A stretch of DNA of 64,000 nt from Symbiodinium microadriaticum (Eukaryota > Sar > Dinophyceae > Suessiales > Symbiodiniaceae). The position numbers and the translations under genes were made by a program. Under the pieces are notes generated by a model that was not told where the DNA came from, ran no database searches, and was given only the letters and a program-made list of their open reading frames with translations. Of this stretch, positions 11,349 through 22,077 are shown in pieces (position 1 is the stretch's first letter; each line of letters opens with the position of its first letter). The DNA is taken from NCBI GenBank assembly GCA_001939145.1, contig LSRX01000677.1:109154-173153 (forward strand), given 5' to 3'.

Positions 11349-11645
11349 TTGTTTTTCAGGGACATGCGTACTGCCGATGCCTTGCTTGACGTTGTTGTAA
11401 GTCGGTGTGATCCCAGAGAGTTGTGTGCCACATGTGGCCGGCTCTTCCCCGGCAAGAGAGCCTGGTCACATCACGCCTTCAAGGTCCATGGCCGAGTAAG
11501 GGAGGAACGCTTCCTTGCTTCCGGCCCACAGTGCTCCGTTTGCCTCCGCCATTACAGCTGCACTGAGCGTCTGTGCAACCATCTCCGACCCTCGACCCCG
11601 CAGTGGAGAGCATCAACCTTCAGCTGGTGTGCTTGCACAATTTGA
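11349..11645 (+). pseudogene. zinc-finger region of the retrotransposon ORF
   Basis: Same frame as the segment before the TAA at 11286. It shows CATCGRLFPGKRAWSHHAFK with the spacing C-x2-C-x12-H-x4-H. A second, incomplete finger follows (CSVCLRHYSCTERLCNHLR) that keeps C-x2-C and the first His. Such nucleic-acid-binding fingers at the end of a LINE polymerase may help grip the RNA template or target DNA. The remaining tail to about 12420 is degraded. Confidence 0.75.
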
Positions 11646-12429
11646 AGATTGTTTTTGCCACGGTCGTGCGTCCTTGACCTCTTACGACGGGGTTGTCGAG
11701 GCCTACCGCACAGCTTACTCCACGTGAGGCTCACTGCTACTGCAGAGGCATGCGCAGCAAGAAGATGAGGAGTGGCCTCTCGACTGTAGTGCATGGCATT
11801 CCCATGTGTCCGCAATGCTGTTACGAGTCTCCTGGCCGGATTGGCTTGTTCCTGATCCTGTCCTTGCTGAAGCCGGAATTTCTACCTTCCGCGACGCGGA
11901 AACGTAGCTCCCATGGTTGACCTTTGAATGTGTGAACTTCCCACCTCCAGCTGATGATCTTCTTGTCGGAAATATCAGCCCGTTGGACTTGGAACTTTTG
12001 TGTCCTTTGAAGAGGCTGCGGCCTCCCCTTCCAGTCTCGATGTCAGCAGTTGGCCACAGGATATTGTTGCGAATACCGTGGCAATTTTTCTTGTCATGGG
12101 CTGCTAACCTCGTTGGTTCTCTCCGGTCCCTTTCGTGCGTACCAGGATGTTGAACAGTTGTTGAACCGAGGCTTACTCGCCTCCTGTCTGACTTCACCAG
12201 AGGTTCGTTCTGACTCTGGCGCAGAGGCGCTCCGCGTGTTTTGCTCCTTACCGAAGCGCGCTGGCCTGGGCTTGCAGCTCTGCGCAGAGCTGCCCGCTTC
12301 ACAACTTCACGTGGTGAATGGATCGCACTCGGTAACGTGCCTTGTACGGAGTTCCTTTGTGCTTTCACAGCTTACTTGTTGCATGCTTTTGTAGGCTACG
12401 TCCGACTCGCACCTTCCTCCTTGAAAAAA

Positions 12430-12442
12430 ATGTATTCACAAA
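12430..12442 (+). repeat. target-site duplication, right copy
   Basis: Thirteen bases identical to 9984-9996, placed directly after the element's A run (ttgaaaaaa). The following sequence returns to CATG/TATG-like microsatellite. Confidence 0.85.
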
Positions 12443-12654
12443 TATCTGACATGCATGCAGGCATTCGTGTGTTCATGCAATCATGACCCACACACACACA
12501 CGGAGACAGACTCTGACCCCTACTCGTAGTACCGTCCCTCCTGTCGTCCTCTGCCACAGCCGAAGGCTCCGTGGGAACCTCCGTGGCCTCCAAGAGTCGT
12601 TGGAGATGCAGGTGCAAACAGGGGGCAAAGCGGGGCCGGGCCGGGTGGAAAGGA

Positions 12655-12760
12655 AGAGACACTTAAGGGCTTAGGGTCCTTAGGGCTTATAGGGTTTAGG
12701 GCCGGTTTAGGATCCAGGGAATCTAGGGTTTAGGATTTAGGTTTAGGTTTAGGGCACATG
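12655..12760 (+). repeat. TTTAGGG-like degenerate tract
   Basis: Repeated gggtttagg and gggcttaggg words, imperfect. Confidence 0.8.
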
Positions 12761-13306
12761 GAGAGACTCGGCGTGAGAAAGACGAGTCGTTAACGTGATA
12801 GCTCTGTATGAGTTATGTTGGTTCAGACCGATGCATGTTGCGTCAGCCTTTATTGCCTCCGGCGACGATGGATGCTAAGCCTGCTAAGCCCAAGCATGGT
12901 GTGATGTCAGGGCCCGGAATTGAGGAGCCCCGTCCTTCCGAAGCCGTGCTCCAAAAGGGGTAGCTAGGTGACGAGCCACCAGCAGCACAGTCGACGGAGA
13001 CTATAGCAGTTTCCCATGGAGCCTGTCTTGCCACTGTGTTGACCAGCTCTTGTAAAGCCTGGAAAAGATTTTTGCACCACCCTTGCGTGCTGTGGTTTGG
13101 CCACAGGAGCATCTCCGGTTCCCACATCAGTTTCGTTGGTTTGGGTCCGGAAGCTCTAAGGTGCAGGGAGGGAGCCTGGATTTCCATGATTCTTGTGCGA
13201 GAAGGTGCGCCGTGCGGAGCAAACCGAGACGCGCCTGTCCAAATGGCGGAAGAGTGTGGAGGCTGCCGGCTTGCAGTCCCAAACTCTCAGAGACAAGTGC
13301 AACTGA

Positions 13307-13448
13307 AGCAAGCTCGAAGCCGAAGCGTTTCTTGGACAGCCGCTTGCCCCGAGCCCTTCGAGCCGAACTTTTGAAGAGACAAACCGCCAACAGGAGGATC
13401 TGCAGCAGAAGCAGGAGGAAATGAAGCGCAAGTTCTCTGAGGACCTTG
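13307..13448 (+). CDS. coiled-coil exon ending at a GTGAGT donor
   Basis: Open from an in-frame TGA. It becomes strongly helical (FEETNRQQEDLQQKQEEMKR) and ends at a perfect GTGAGT donor at 13449. The true exon start may be further in. Same strand and style as the neighbouring exons. Confidence 0.5.
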
Positions 13449-13573
13449 GTGAGTTCGAGGGTTGCAATTCTCTGCTCTAGAATGCTTTTCGCTTCTTCAT
13501 CCTACTGCCGGGCTGTTGGTCGAAAGTCTCGGAAGCCTGTGCCCCAAGCTGGAGTAAGGGCTCGCCTCATCAG

Positions 13574-13687
13574 AAGGCCGTTTCCAACTCCGACGTGGTC
13601 TCGCGAAACGAGCTTCTGGAGTTGGCCAAGCTTCTGAAGCAGGACTCGAGCCTGAGCCTGCCGAGCCTGCCCTCGCTTTGGGGTTGA
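13574..13687 (+). CDS. candidate helical exon
   Basis: Starts directly after a CATCAG acceptor and reads SRNELLELAKLLKQDSSLSL to a stop. The leucine-rich helix is consistent with the exons on either side and may belong to the same gene. Confidence 0.4.
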   Translation, partial: KAVSNSDVVSRNELLELAKLLKQDSSLSLPSLPSLWG

Positions 13688-13732
13688 GTTCAGTGTCTTT
13701 CATCGTGGGATGACGCACCTGTGACTCGAGAC

Positions 13733-13912
13733 ATGACTGCCATGAGTACAGAAATTGGTTGCGTGAGTACTTCGGCACCTGAGGAGTTGAGGAAGGTCGT
13801 GGATGAGACGCTGAAGGACGAAAAGCTGGCCACGCAGCAGGCGCAAGCTCACACTCTCTGCCTGCAGCGGTTGTCGGCGGTTTCAACAGAAGCTTTCCAT
13901 GCTTCGCTTCAG
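13733..13912 (+). CDS. coiled-coil exon ending at a GTCAGT donor
   Basis: The frame runs from an ATG through EELRKVVDETLKDEKLATQQ to CAG|GTCAGT at 13913. The Glu/Lys/Ala/Gln-rich helix supports coding. The first twenty or so residues may be intron. Confidence 0.45.
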
Positions 13913-14164
13913 GTCAGTTAGATATAATCGTCTTGCCTCTTTCGGTGGTTTCACCTTCAGGGTCCTAAGCTGTCAGGACGTTTCCAGTTCCGCGGGCATT
14001 CCTGTGATGGGATCGAGGGCTGCGCTCCAGATGGGGATTCCCTAATCATAATGGTAGCAATACGAATAGCAATAATTGTAATGGCATTACACTGTGCCGG
14101 GAATTGAAGCCCGCTAATTCTGTTTTGGTCTCGGAAGAATGAGTATTTGGCAGAGGGCAAGATG

Positions 14165-14420
14165 ACATTTCAACTTGGTCGTCTTGGTCGGCGCGTAAAC
14201 GATGAAGGGGGGGCAAGTTTACGCGTCATCTTGGTCGTCCTGGTCATCTTGCTCGGGGAGAATTTTTGGATCTTGGGGGGCGAGGGCGTCGTCTTGGTAT
14301 TTTTTGGCCATATTGATCACTTTTGAACACTTTGCACCACTTGCACCACTTGTGGACAAAATGACCAGGATGACCAAGATGGACCCCCCGCCTCCTCACC
14401 CCACCAGGATGACGAGGTTT
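14165..14420. repeat. dispersed repeat, first copy
   Basis: Contains ggtcgtcttggtc, cttgctcggggagaa, tcttggggggcgagg and ttgcaccacttg words. The same words, in the same order, recur diverged at 14785-14915. The two copies flank a TTTAGGG-like block. Confidence 0.75.
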
Positions 14421-14439
14421 TGGGCCTCACCACTTGCAC

Positions 14440-14785
14440 CACTGCGCGCGCATCGGTTTAGGATTTGTCAGGTTTGGGTTTGGGGTTTTAGGGTTTTAGG
14501 TTTTAGGGTTTTAGGGTTAGGGTTTTAGGGTTTTGGGGCTTTTAAGGTTTAGGGCTTTAGGGTTTTTAAGGGTTTTTAGGGGTTTTTAGGGGTTTTTAGG
14601 GGTTTAGGGTTATCTGCGCCAAGCGCGTGCATCGGTTTAGGGTTTAGGGGTGCGTCCGATGCCCGCGCTTCGGTTTGGGGTTTCTAGAATATTGGGGCGG
14701 TTATCGTGTTTGGGGATTAGGGTTTAGGGCGGGGTTTAGGCCCGCACCCGGCGTGCGCGCATCGGTTTGGCGTTTAGGGTTTCCT
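14440..14785 (+). repeat. TTTAGGG-like block with CGCGCATCGGTTT boundaries
   Basis: Degenerate gggtttaggg repeats punctuated by four copies of a gcgcgcatcggttta-like word (near 14445, 14623, 14664 and 14755). It lies between two copies of a longer dispersed repeat, so the whole is a composite unit. Confidence 0.8.
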
Positions 14786-14935
14786 GGTGGTCGTCTTGGT
14801 CTTGGTCGTCTTGCTAGGGGAGAACTTCTGGGTCTGGGGGGAGCATCATCTTGGTAAGTTTGGTCATCGACGTTATGTTGTCCACTTACGCCACTTGTAC
14901 CACGAGCCCTAAACCCTAAACTCTAAACCCTGAAC
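14785..14935. repeat. dispersed repeat, second copy, with CCCTAAA tail
   Basis: Diverged second copy of the 14165-14420 repeat (cttgctaggggagaactt, ccacttgtaccacg). It is followed by CCCTAAACCC-type words, so the telomere-like strand flips at its end. Confidence 0.7.
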
Positions 14936-15535
14936 CCCTGATAGTGTCCCCACAAAGCAGAGCCCGGAGGATCTGGCGACCATGACGGCCTCCATGAGAC
15001 GGGAGACTCGCCTTTTTGCTTCGTACCTTGGAATGGGCTTAGCTGGTTTGGTTGAACACTGAAACTTTAATGCTAGCACCGGCCACTCAGCTTTCGGGAC
15101 CCTTTGTCGCCAATGGTAGCATACGTCACGGAGTTCCGGGCTCTGTGTTTCCTTAGTGTAGTCGCAGCAAGCAACAGCACTTGCAGCACTAGCAAGACTT
15201 CAGGGCTGACTGAGACTTGTTGGCGTGTTTCTGTATATTCGTTGTCAAAGCTACCGGCGCGAGTTCTCAAAAGACAGGAGCTTGCGTCCGTTGAGAAGAT
15301 TGCCGCCCCAGTCCCAGACGAATCTGCGAGGGCAATGCGGTGTCGGTTTGTGACGCGCCGTGGTGTGATCAGCTTGCCTTCTTTCTCGGCATGCCAGAGC
15401 ATAGCCAACACAGAGACGTCCGGGCTTTCTGTTCTCTTCGCCCCGCGCCCCTAAAATCCCCAAACCAAGCGCATCGCGGCGTAGCGCCCAGGCTGGAGCG
15501 GCCGCTCAAAAGGCTCTGGGTCAGCAGGACTTTCA

Positions 15536-15763
15536 GTGCATTGCAGCTTGACGGCCCGTTTCAGAGATGCCTTCAACGAAGATTTCAATTTTTATCAACA
15601 GGCCATTATTGGCTTGCTTGATATTTGGGGCCCCACAAACTCAAACAGACTGCAAGTGCCACATGCGCGGATTCAACCGGACGGACGGATTGTGCAAGTC
15701 CTTCGATTCCACTTCGAGCAAGTGGCAATTCAAGGCAAGGAGGAGTCCTTCCGTGCGACATAG
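15536..15763 (+). CDS. candidate exon of unknown function
   Basis: The frame reads RDAFNEDFNFYQQAIIGLLD and further mixed-composition sequence to a stop. It looks protein-like but has no recognised motif and unclear splice boundaries. Overlapping frames are also open, so the call is weak. Confidence 0.25.
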   Translation: MHCSLTARFRDAFNEDFNFYQQAIIGLLDIWGPTNSNRLQVPHARIQPDGRIVQVLRFHFEQVAIQGKEESFRAT

Positions 15764-16305
15764 GAACGTGTCGACCGAAATGGGCACCTGTCAGTCAGGG
15801 CTTGCAGCAGGATTTTTGCAGAGGCTGGCAGCTTGTTTCCTTCATTCTGCATGTATCAGAGAAATCCTTTTGGGATCGTGGGTCTGGTGCCAGAAAGGAA
15901 GGGGAACCTCAATGTCCCCAAGGAAACGATCTTACACTGCCACCCTTTTCCAGCACATATGTCTTGCGGTGCCTTCAGTCGAAGGGTTTGACTTTTTTGT
16001 CGAAGGCGACATGTCTTTCATACATGTTGTTGGATACCTGCGTGCTGTTGCGGAGACTTCGCCGCTCTGAGGGATCTGGGCGTGTTCCTGGATCAAGGCT
16101 TCATCAGTTAAGTTCAGCTGCCCTTGTGTTATTGCCACCTGCAGCCACAGAGTGTTGCCCCAGCCTTTGAGTGTTGTCAATGGCGCAATGTTGCCGCGGG
16201 ATGGGCAGTTGCAGACTGAACCATAACATACTGTATGCGCAGTCTGTTAGTCTGCCAGTACCTGTTGCCTGCAGGGGAAAGCCAAACCCTCAAACAAGCT
16301 ATCAG

Positions 16306-16361
16306 TGCTCAGAGCTCAAGGAGCTTGCAAATGCTGCAGAGGCTGTGCGTGCGGGTGCCCA
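16306..16361 (+). CDS. short coiled-coil exon
   Basis: After TATCAG the frame reads CSELKELANAAEAVRAGAQ, an Ala/Leu/Glu helix, then meets GTATCG. Composition matches neighbouring exons. Confidence 0.35.
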
Positions 16362-16900
16362 GTATCGATGCCTTTCCTATCTTGCCTGTCAAAACCTGAC
16401 ATGGAGACCAAATATGTGGTTAGTATCTGCGGACGTGAACTGCCATAGTCTAACCGTGCACTGTCCCGGACGACGGCTTTCGGCTTAATTGTTGGCCGGG
16501 GCCCCCCTTCTTAAGTGCTCGGCCCATGACTTGTGATAGCGGAACAGCGCTGATCAGCAGACTGAAAGACTTTTCAGGTGCCGAGATGAAGACCTTGACA
16601 GAGCGCGCACCGGGCCTAGCGCGTGCTTCCCCTCCGGAGATTGTCCGAGTGCACCGCAACATTCACCTTTTGGTTCAGTTCAATTTTCGCTTGCCATCAA
16701 GGGTCTCGTGTCCTCTCGTGTTTGTCCGATTCAGAGGCTGCGCCCTCCACCCCTAGCCCTAAGTCGTGGAAAGTTCCACCAAGCCGCAGCAACTTTGGCA
16801 CAGAAGAGCTCCCAGATGTGGCCAGCTCTCATAGTAGCGGGGTCTATGATGATTGTGCTGAGTCCCGAAGCTTGGACTTCAGGTTTAGATGTGAGCCCAG

Positions 16901-16960
16901 GCGGTCGCAGAGGAGACGCTGACAATGGAGAAGTTCGCAGCGCTCGATGCTGTAGAGAAG
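16901..16960 (+). CDS. short phase-0 exon
   Basis: Twenty codons after GCCCAG read AVAEETLTMEKFAALDAVEK and end at GTCCGT. Both ends are in phase 0, and the frame closes with TGA ten bases into the presumed intron. The donor is not a strong consensus. Confidence 0.4.
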
Positions 16961-17643
16961 GTCCGTGCCTGAGCCTGTCAGAGTCAGAGTTTATGATTTC
17001 CGACCCTGTTTGACCCTTGTTGCATGGGCCACTGCTTCCTGCCTTTGGTAGCAATTGCAACTCGTTGCTTGACCTTTGATGGATCCAGGGTGGAAGTGCA
17101 TGACTTGGCACGAAGTCATAAGGCTGATGACGTTGTCATCCGTTGCCGAAGCTTCTGTGGTTCAAGGCGGCGTGAGTTGGAAACCCACATAGCTCCTGTA
17201 GCTCTCGCGCCACACCCTGCCATCAGAAAGCGTATATACGTGTCCCAATCGCCGAGGAGGATTTTCCGCCCCTTTCCGGCAATTCTCGTTTTCATGATGA
17301 CAGTCTCGCACATCACAAGCCTGCGAAACGGAGTGGCTGTCCCCCGCAAGCCCAAAGTCCAAGGATGGCTCGTCGTCTCGCCCTTCTCCTGCCTCTCTTC
17401 ACCGCTGCCACAGAGCTCCTGTGCTGCAAGCTTTTGATTCAGAGTTTGGGAAAGAGAGAGGTCGCCGTTTCTTTCCGTAGCGACGGGGGCGACACATGCC
17501 CTGCCTGTTGAGTTTCGAGACGGCTTCTTCGTCTTCATTATTCTTGAACAACGGCTTGGGAAATGAACCTTTCCTTGGCAGCGTCAGTGAAGGGAGTGTA
17601 GGTTCAGGTTGAGAACTTTCCGTTGCCGACAGGTTAAAGAAGT

Positions 17644-17700
17644 GTGTTGCTGCACATGCCATGTGGAGGGACCTGGCTCTTGCTTCCATGTGGCTTGGTT

Positions 17701-17754
<54 letters not shown>

Positions 17755-17895
17755 TTTGCACCACCACCACCACCATTGACCATTGATGATGACGACGACA
17801 GTGTGAGAACAGAAGGGGCCAACCGAGAGACTCTCTCTTCATCTTGCCATACTCAGGATATCCATTCTTCCAGATGCCCGACTGGTGGCCAGTGA
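17644..17895 (+). CDS. candidate exon with polyGln, polyPro and polyAsp
   Basis: A CAG array at about 17703-17753 gives a Gln tract followed immediately by APPPPPLTIDDDDD. The order polyQ, polyP, acidic run is typical of disordered activation or scaffold regions, which favours coding. The antisense reading is polyAla and less likely. The CAG array alone could also be a non-coding microsatellite. Confidence 0.35.
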
Positions 17896-17976
17896 CAGCG
17901 AGCCTCTTGTGACCGGCACGCGCGCAGAGGTCGTTCCCAAGGTGGAACTCGTCCAGGCCAGAACCGCATGTGACAG

Positions 17977-18072
17977 TGGGACTTTGAGGAACGGTTTGCC
18001 AGATGTCACAGCGAGTTTGAAGCATTGGTTCGTCTGCTGTCCAGCCTTCCCTTCTGTAGAGTGTGTGGCTGA
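17977..18072 (+). CDS. helical exon of unknown function
   Basis: After GTGACAG the frame reads WDFEERFARCHSEFEALVRL, an amphipathic helix, then a possible GTAGAG donor near 18055 before the stop. Good composition and an acceptor support it. No family recognised. Confidence 0.45.
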   Translation, partial: WDFEERFARCHSEFEALVRLLSSLPFCRVCG

Positions 18073-18074
18073 CG

Positions 18075-18169
18075 GCTTGGCAGAGCTTTCTCTGTTTGAA
18101 TCAGTGGCTCGTAAGCGGGCAGAGCTTGCAGAGTTTCGTGGTGGCGGAAAGCAATGCCAGTACAAGTAG
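18075..18169 (+). CDS. candidate helical exon
   Basis: Reads LAELSLFESVARKRAELAEF to a stop, in a different frame from the preceding exon. Possibly the next exon or a shadow. Confidence 0.25.
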
Positions 18170-19665
18170 CTGTCGTGAGGCGCATGCGGCCTCGCCAGTA
18201 GAGATGCCAGAAACTGTGGAGGACACGGGTTCGGATGTGAGGTTGCCCACATCGGTAGGACGACCTTCACGCTTCACAAACACATGCACTCTTGCATCTT
18301 CGGGCTTGCATTGAAGTCGATGATTTACAACAGCAATCCATCGCAGGCTGCTCCGTCCTGAAACTGTAGACCCACCGGGACTGAAAGCTTTGGCTTCCGC
18401 TTTCAGAATTGTCCTGCAAGTAATGCAGTGCGAAGGCCAACTCAATCCGCTGGAGCTAGCCCCAGGAATACGATTCTAACGCGAAATGCGCCAAGCCACT
18501 GAACCGGTCATCAGCTTCTGGGAAACCGCCTCAAGAGTTCTGTTCGAGGATGTGGAGGCCCGATGGCTTGGCATTGCCCTAAGTGGCTGAGCTTGCTTAG
18601 CAACTTTTTATGAGAACCGGTTTTTGCGTTCTTCGCCACGCTGGCTGATGAATCCGCTAGGTCGGCAGAAGCATGACTTTCCTAGATGTAGGCCCCTCTG
18701 CACCTTGCCAGCGCACAGCAGAGGTGCCCGACGTGTGCAACCATCCCCCGTTTGCACACACCTGTCAATGCAGAGCCTCAGCACGAAGCCGCCCCGTTTG
18801 CCACCCTTGCGGTGAAGGTCACATGGGCTGGGTGCTCTCCGAGTCGCCGCTGTCTCTAGGGCAGAAGACCACCTCCTACCTGCTCGATGCGGAGAAGGAC
18901 TCACACAGGCGTTCACATAGGTACTTGTTACTAGCATTAGTCCCGCTTCTTCGGATTCGCGTAATGGCAAGCTGCAGAGGTGAAAGGCTTTCGGACTGGG
19001 GGATTTCCGACGTGCTGAAGCGCAGTTGTGAGGGAGGTTTCTTGCAATGTGGGAGGTCGCTCTTGGCTACTTCATACTTTCTGCTTTTCCTGCATGTTTC
19101 TGCTTCTGACTGAGCTGGCCCACAAAGCCGGGCAACAACTAGATGCACGCGGGGTTTCTTTTCTGTTCGTGATGAGACCAGCAGATCGCTGCGTGCTGCG
19201 CGACGGCCCGACCTTAGTTGACAGAGCACCGAGCTCAGAGGATGCGCAGCCAGGTTAGACACAGATGAGCACTGCTGACATGCCTTCCAGTTCTCGCAAC
19301 ACAGCTCCGGCTTACCCAGTTGCTCGCAGGAGGAGCACGAACGCAGCCCCCACCAGACGATGGCTCTTTCAGTGCTCCTTGGATGTCAGCGTGCCTGGCT
19401 TTGCCCTGCCGGAACAGGGCCAAAATCCCAGATGTACTTGCTCTGAGCCGTAATGAATGTCTCCACCCAGGCTGTCTATGCTGGGAGTGTCCGTGGGACG
19501 ACAACACCGAGCCCACTCGAATCCTTCATCCATCCCGACCCATTCACACCAAATGCTTCTTGGCGGCCCAGAGCCGAGCTCCTACAGTCTAGACTGGCCT
19601 GGTGAAGAGCCGAGAGATTCCAACACCTCCAAAGCTGAGGTTTGGCGGCATCCCGTGGCTTCTGA

Positions 19666-20037
19666 TTATCCCCATTGCGCCTGAAGCCTGCAATGAATCC
19701 TGGGGACCGTGGGGTTGCTGGTAGCTAGAGTCAGCTGCGCCGATTTTCTGGGGTCGAGGTCAGAGTCACGGTCAGAGCGGGGGATGGAGGATTTCTTGGA
19801 AAGGCTTTTCTTTGGGCTAGAGGCCTGCTTGGACATCGAATGAGATTGATTGGTTTTCGATCTCTCCGGCGCCGAAAAGTCAAAGAGACATTGGCTGCTG
19901 AACGTGGCCCAGGTGCTGGGCATGGCGCTAGCGAGCATCATCCAGGCACCAGGAAAGTTCATTGACGGGCTGCTGTTGCTTCTGCTGCCCTGGTGTTTTT
20001 GCAGGGCACATGCGGAACCCTGACATGGTGCTATCAT
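19666..20037 (-). CDS. uncertain minus-strand Ser/Lys-rich ORF
   Basis: A 123-residue frame with an RSKTNQSHSMSKQASSPKKS type disordered run. Plus-strand frames in the same DNA are also protein-like (a helical MEDFLERLFFGLEACL and a hydrophobic stretch at 19850-20023). One of the two strands is a shadow; the plus strand fits the surrounding exons better. Confidence 0.2.
   Translation of the reverse strand: MIAPCQGSACALQKHQGSRSNSSPSMNFPGAWMMLASAMPSTWATFSSQCLFDFSAPERSKTNQSHSMSKQASSPKKSLSKKSSIPRSDRDSDLDPRKSAQLTLATSNPTVPRIHCRLQAQWG
19850..20023 (+). CDS. candidate hydrophobic exon
   Basis: Open from TGA to TGA, with a hydrophobic segment (VAQVLGMALASIIQAP then GLLLLLLPW) that could be membrane-associated. 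It competes with a minus-strand ORF over the same DNA. No splice sites are firm. Confidence 0.28.
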   Translation: MVFDLSGAEKSKRHWLLNVAQVLGMALASIIQAPGKFIDGLLLLLLPWCFCRAHAEP

Positions 20038-20084
20038 GTGCCTTCCGCATGGATGATGGTAACCGATGATGTTCGCCCTTTCAG

Positions 20085-20136
20085 GTAGTCAGCCTCTACT
20101 CCGAGTGGGCCGATGCCAAGGACAAACTGTCCAGAG
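20085..20136 (+). CDS. short exon with consensus splice sites
   Basis: Fifty-two nt between CCCTTTCAG and GTGAGC, reading VVSLYSEWADAKDKLSR. Strong acceptor and donor plus a helical reading make this a good small exon. Parent gene unknown. Confidence 0.5.
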
Positions 20137-20839
20137 GTGAGCCATTGGCACCTAGCCTCAAAAAGCTCAGATCTGACGACTGCACTTTTTGGAGTAGCCG
20201 TGAAGGCAACAGGCGGGATCAGTTGAATCGAAGCATATATGAGCGTGTCTGAAGGGCAAAATGTGTATAGACTCTGTGCCTTCCGAGTCTCCCGGTGTCG
20301 CACTGAACACTCGGCGGATCTTGCCCACTGTCGCCAAGGAGCCCGAGCTGGTGTACTGAGCCGAAGTGCCGTGCGTGCAAGCTCGTCTCCAGCCAATACT
20401 GTCCTAATGCCAATCCCACCTCCTGGTGCCCCGACTGGCTGGCACAGGATGCTTGGCAGTTGCCTTTTTCCAGCCTTACAGCGGCCCGGAAGCCACGAAC
20501 AGCGTGTGAGAAATTGGCGTGCCGGATCTCCGTGGTTGGTACGATAGTCGCACCAGACTCGGATTGCTCACAACGCGACTTGCATTGAATTGCGGTGAAA
20601 AGTTAGTTTGCCAATGTGCGTTCTTGGTGACTGGGACTTCCTGCCTAGGAGGCTTTTGTTCAATACGGGGTCTTTTTGGAGTGGCAGATGCAGACACACC
20701 CTCAGCTTCGTGGCCAGAGGCCAGAGGGTCCTTCATTGAAGCCTACATCCAAGGAGTGGTCCGTCATATCCGACTCTGCGGTATAGGGTGCTTCAGAGAC
20801 TTCACAGCCTCTCTCTGCCGTTTCTTCGGAGAGTCTGAG

Positions 20840-20914
20840 GCCTCCCAGGAGTCCCAGAATGCGGTGGCCGAACTTGCAGCACGCCTTGCGCAATGCGAGC
20901 AGAACGAGGAGGCA
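20840..20914 (+). CDS. coiled-coil module A (L-x-x-R-L-x-x-C-E)
   Basis: Reads ASQESQNAVAELAARLAQCE, the first member of a repeated helical module with an invariant Cys-Glu. It lies inside a 217-codon open frame (20519-21172), most of which has no other features. See the better-conserved copies at 25.3-26.2 kb. Confidence 0.5.
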
Positions 20915-21348
20915 GGGAGGGGAAGTGAGGGGGTCACGCAGGCACGCGCTGAGCCAAATAAGCATGGCAGCTATAGTTTCGACAAGAGTCGAAGATCCAG
21001 AAACTGGGTGCGAGGGTCTCCTGAAGCACTGTGGCCCCGGGCCAGGAGTTGCGACTGGCACTTGGGTCTCAGCGCGGTCTTCCCGAGGTCGCGAGTCGTA
21101 AGGGCGCAAGAGTCGTACCGTGGCTTCCGGGTGGTGACAGGTAGCGCACGTAACGCGCTTGACAGCACCTGAGGAAGCCTTGCTAGCATAGCTCACACCA
21201 GGATGTGAAATTTCACATTTATTCGGTCCAAAGGGGCTTCAAGGAATCTGAGTATTTTCTCAACAGAGAATCTCGGGGCGCACGATGCTTTCCTGCAGAC
21301 AGCCAACACAAAGGCCCCGGCATTCTCCGAGCATGCCGCAAGGTTCTC

Positions 21349-21414
21349 GATTCGCAGCAGACGTTGGATGAGTTGGTTAGTCGCATTGCGAAGTGCGAAT
21401 CCTTGCAGGAGGAG
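21349..21414 (+). CDS. coiled-coil module B
   Basis: Reads DSQQTLDELVSRIAKCESLQ, matching the module core L-x-x-R-I-x-x-C-E. The frame continues helically through EETERAVLLYKRVSQEA. Probably an exon of the same gene as the other modules. Confidence 0.5.
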
Positions 21415-21976
21415 ACCGAACGGGCTGTGTTGTTGTACAAAAGGGTTTCTCAGGAAGCCCCGAGCATTGCCTCTGAGCATCAACGTCGAAGAGCCCATCC
21501 AGCATGCATAACAGTCCGAGCGGGCGTCCTGACGCCACCCACAGGATTCCCTTTTTTCTCGGAGACCCCTTGCAGCCAACTAGTTCAAACAGAAATCCTG
21601 GCAGGAGCTGAGTGAGCAAGTCGGTTCACCACAGCGCTTCAAGGCGCAGCGCGGCGCAGGGACAGCTGATCCAACAGAGTCAAGTGGCCTTGAAATCCTT
21701 GAAAATGCCCCCTCTTTCAGGCCAGTGAGGCCTTAGAAGAGTCCCACCTCTCACGGCGAATGAGCCGACTTGAGCAGGAGCCTGGGGAAGTGACAAAGGG
21801 GGGGGGATTCAGTTTGGCGGAACGCTGGGAGACTGTTGTCCAGAGCACCTTTTTGAGAGGGCTTCAGTCTCGCGAAGCCTGAGTGTGGACTATAGGGCCA
21901 GTAGGGCTAGGGAAGATGGCATGTCGCAACTAGAGGAATTTACGATCACAGGCGTCGATCGCTGTTGTGCTTGCAG

Positions 21977-22077
21977 GAGCAGATACAGAAGGGGCGCCAG
22001 ATCGCATCGTCCATCGAGGCAGGGCGTTCGATGCTTCACCGAGTCTTCACAGCCTTGGTTGGAAACAATTTCGCAAG
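21977..22077 (+). CDS. helical exon
   Basis: Starts after GCTTGCAG and ends at AAG|GTGCAG. Reads EQIQKGRQIASSIEAGRSML and onward. A second, better donor (GTAAGTGTG) lies at 22110 in another frame. Good acceptor and helical composition. Confidence 0.45.

Larger units (their letters stand above)
9997..12429 (+). mobile_element. 5'-truncated non-LTR (LINE-type) retrotransposon, decayed
   Basis: Plus-strand coding remnants resemble the C-terminal part of a LINE polymerase. In order: a fingers/palm segment (VFSFLFADWF near 10325), the catalytic palm motif RMDDLALLV (10497-10523), a thumb region (TYKHVGGVIPAGG) and two C2H2-type zinc fingers. It ends in a short A run directly against a 13-bp target-site duplication. 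The element lacks its 5' part, as is usual for incomplete target-primed reverse transcription. Several frameshifts and a TAA at 11286-11288 show it is dead. Family assignment is by motif recognition only. Confidence 0.9.

Noticed and set aside
11715-12368. A 217-residue minus-strand ORF
   Set aside because: Antisense to the degraded tail of the retrotransposon; no motif.
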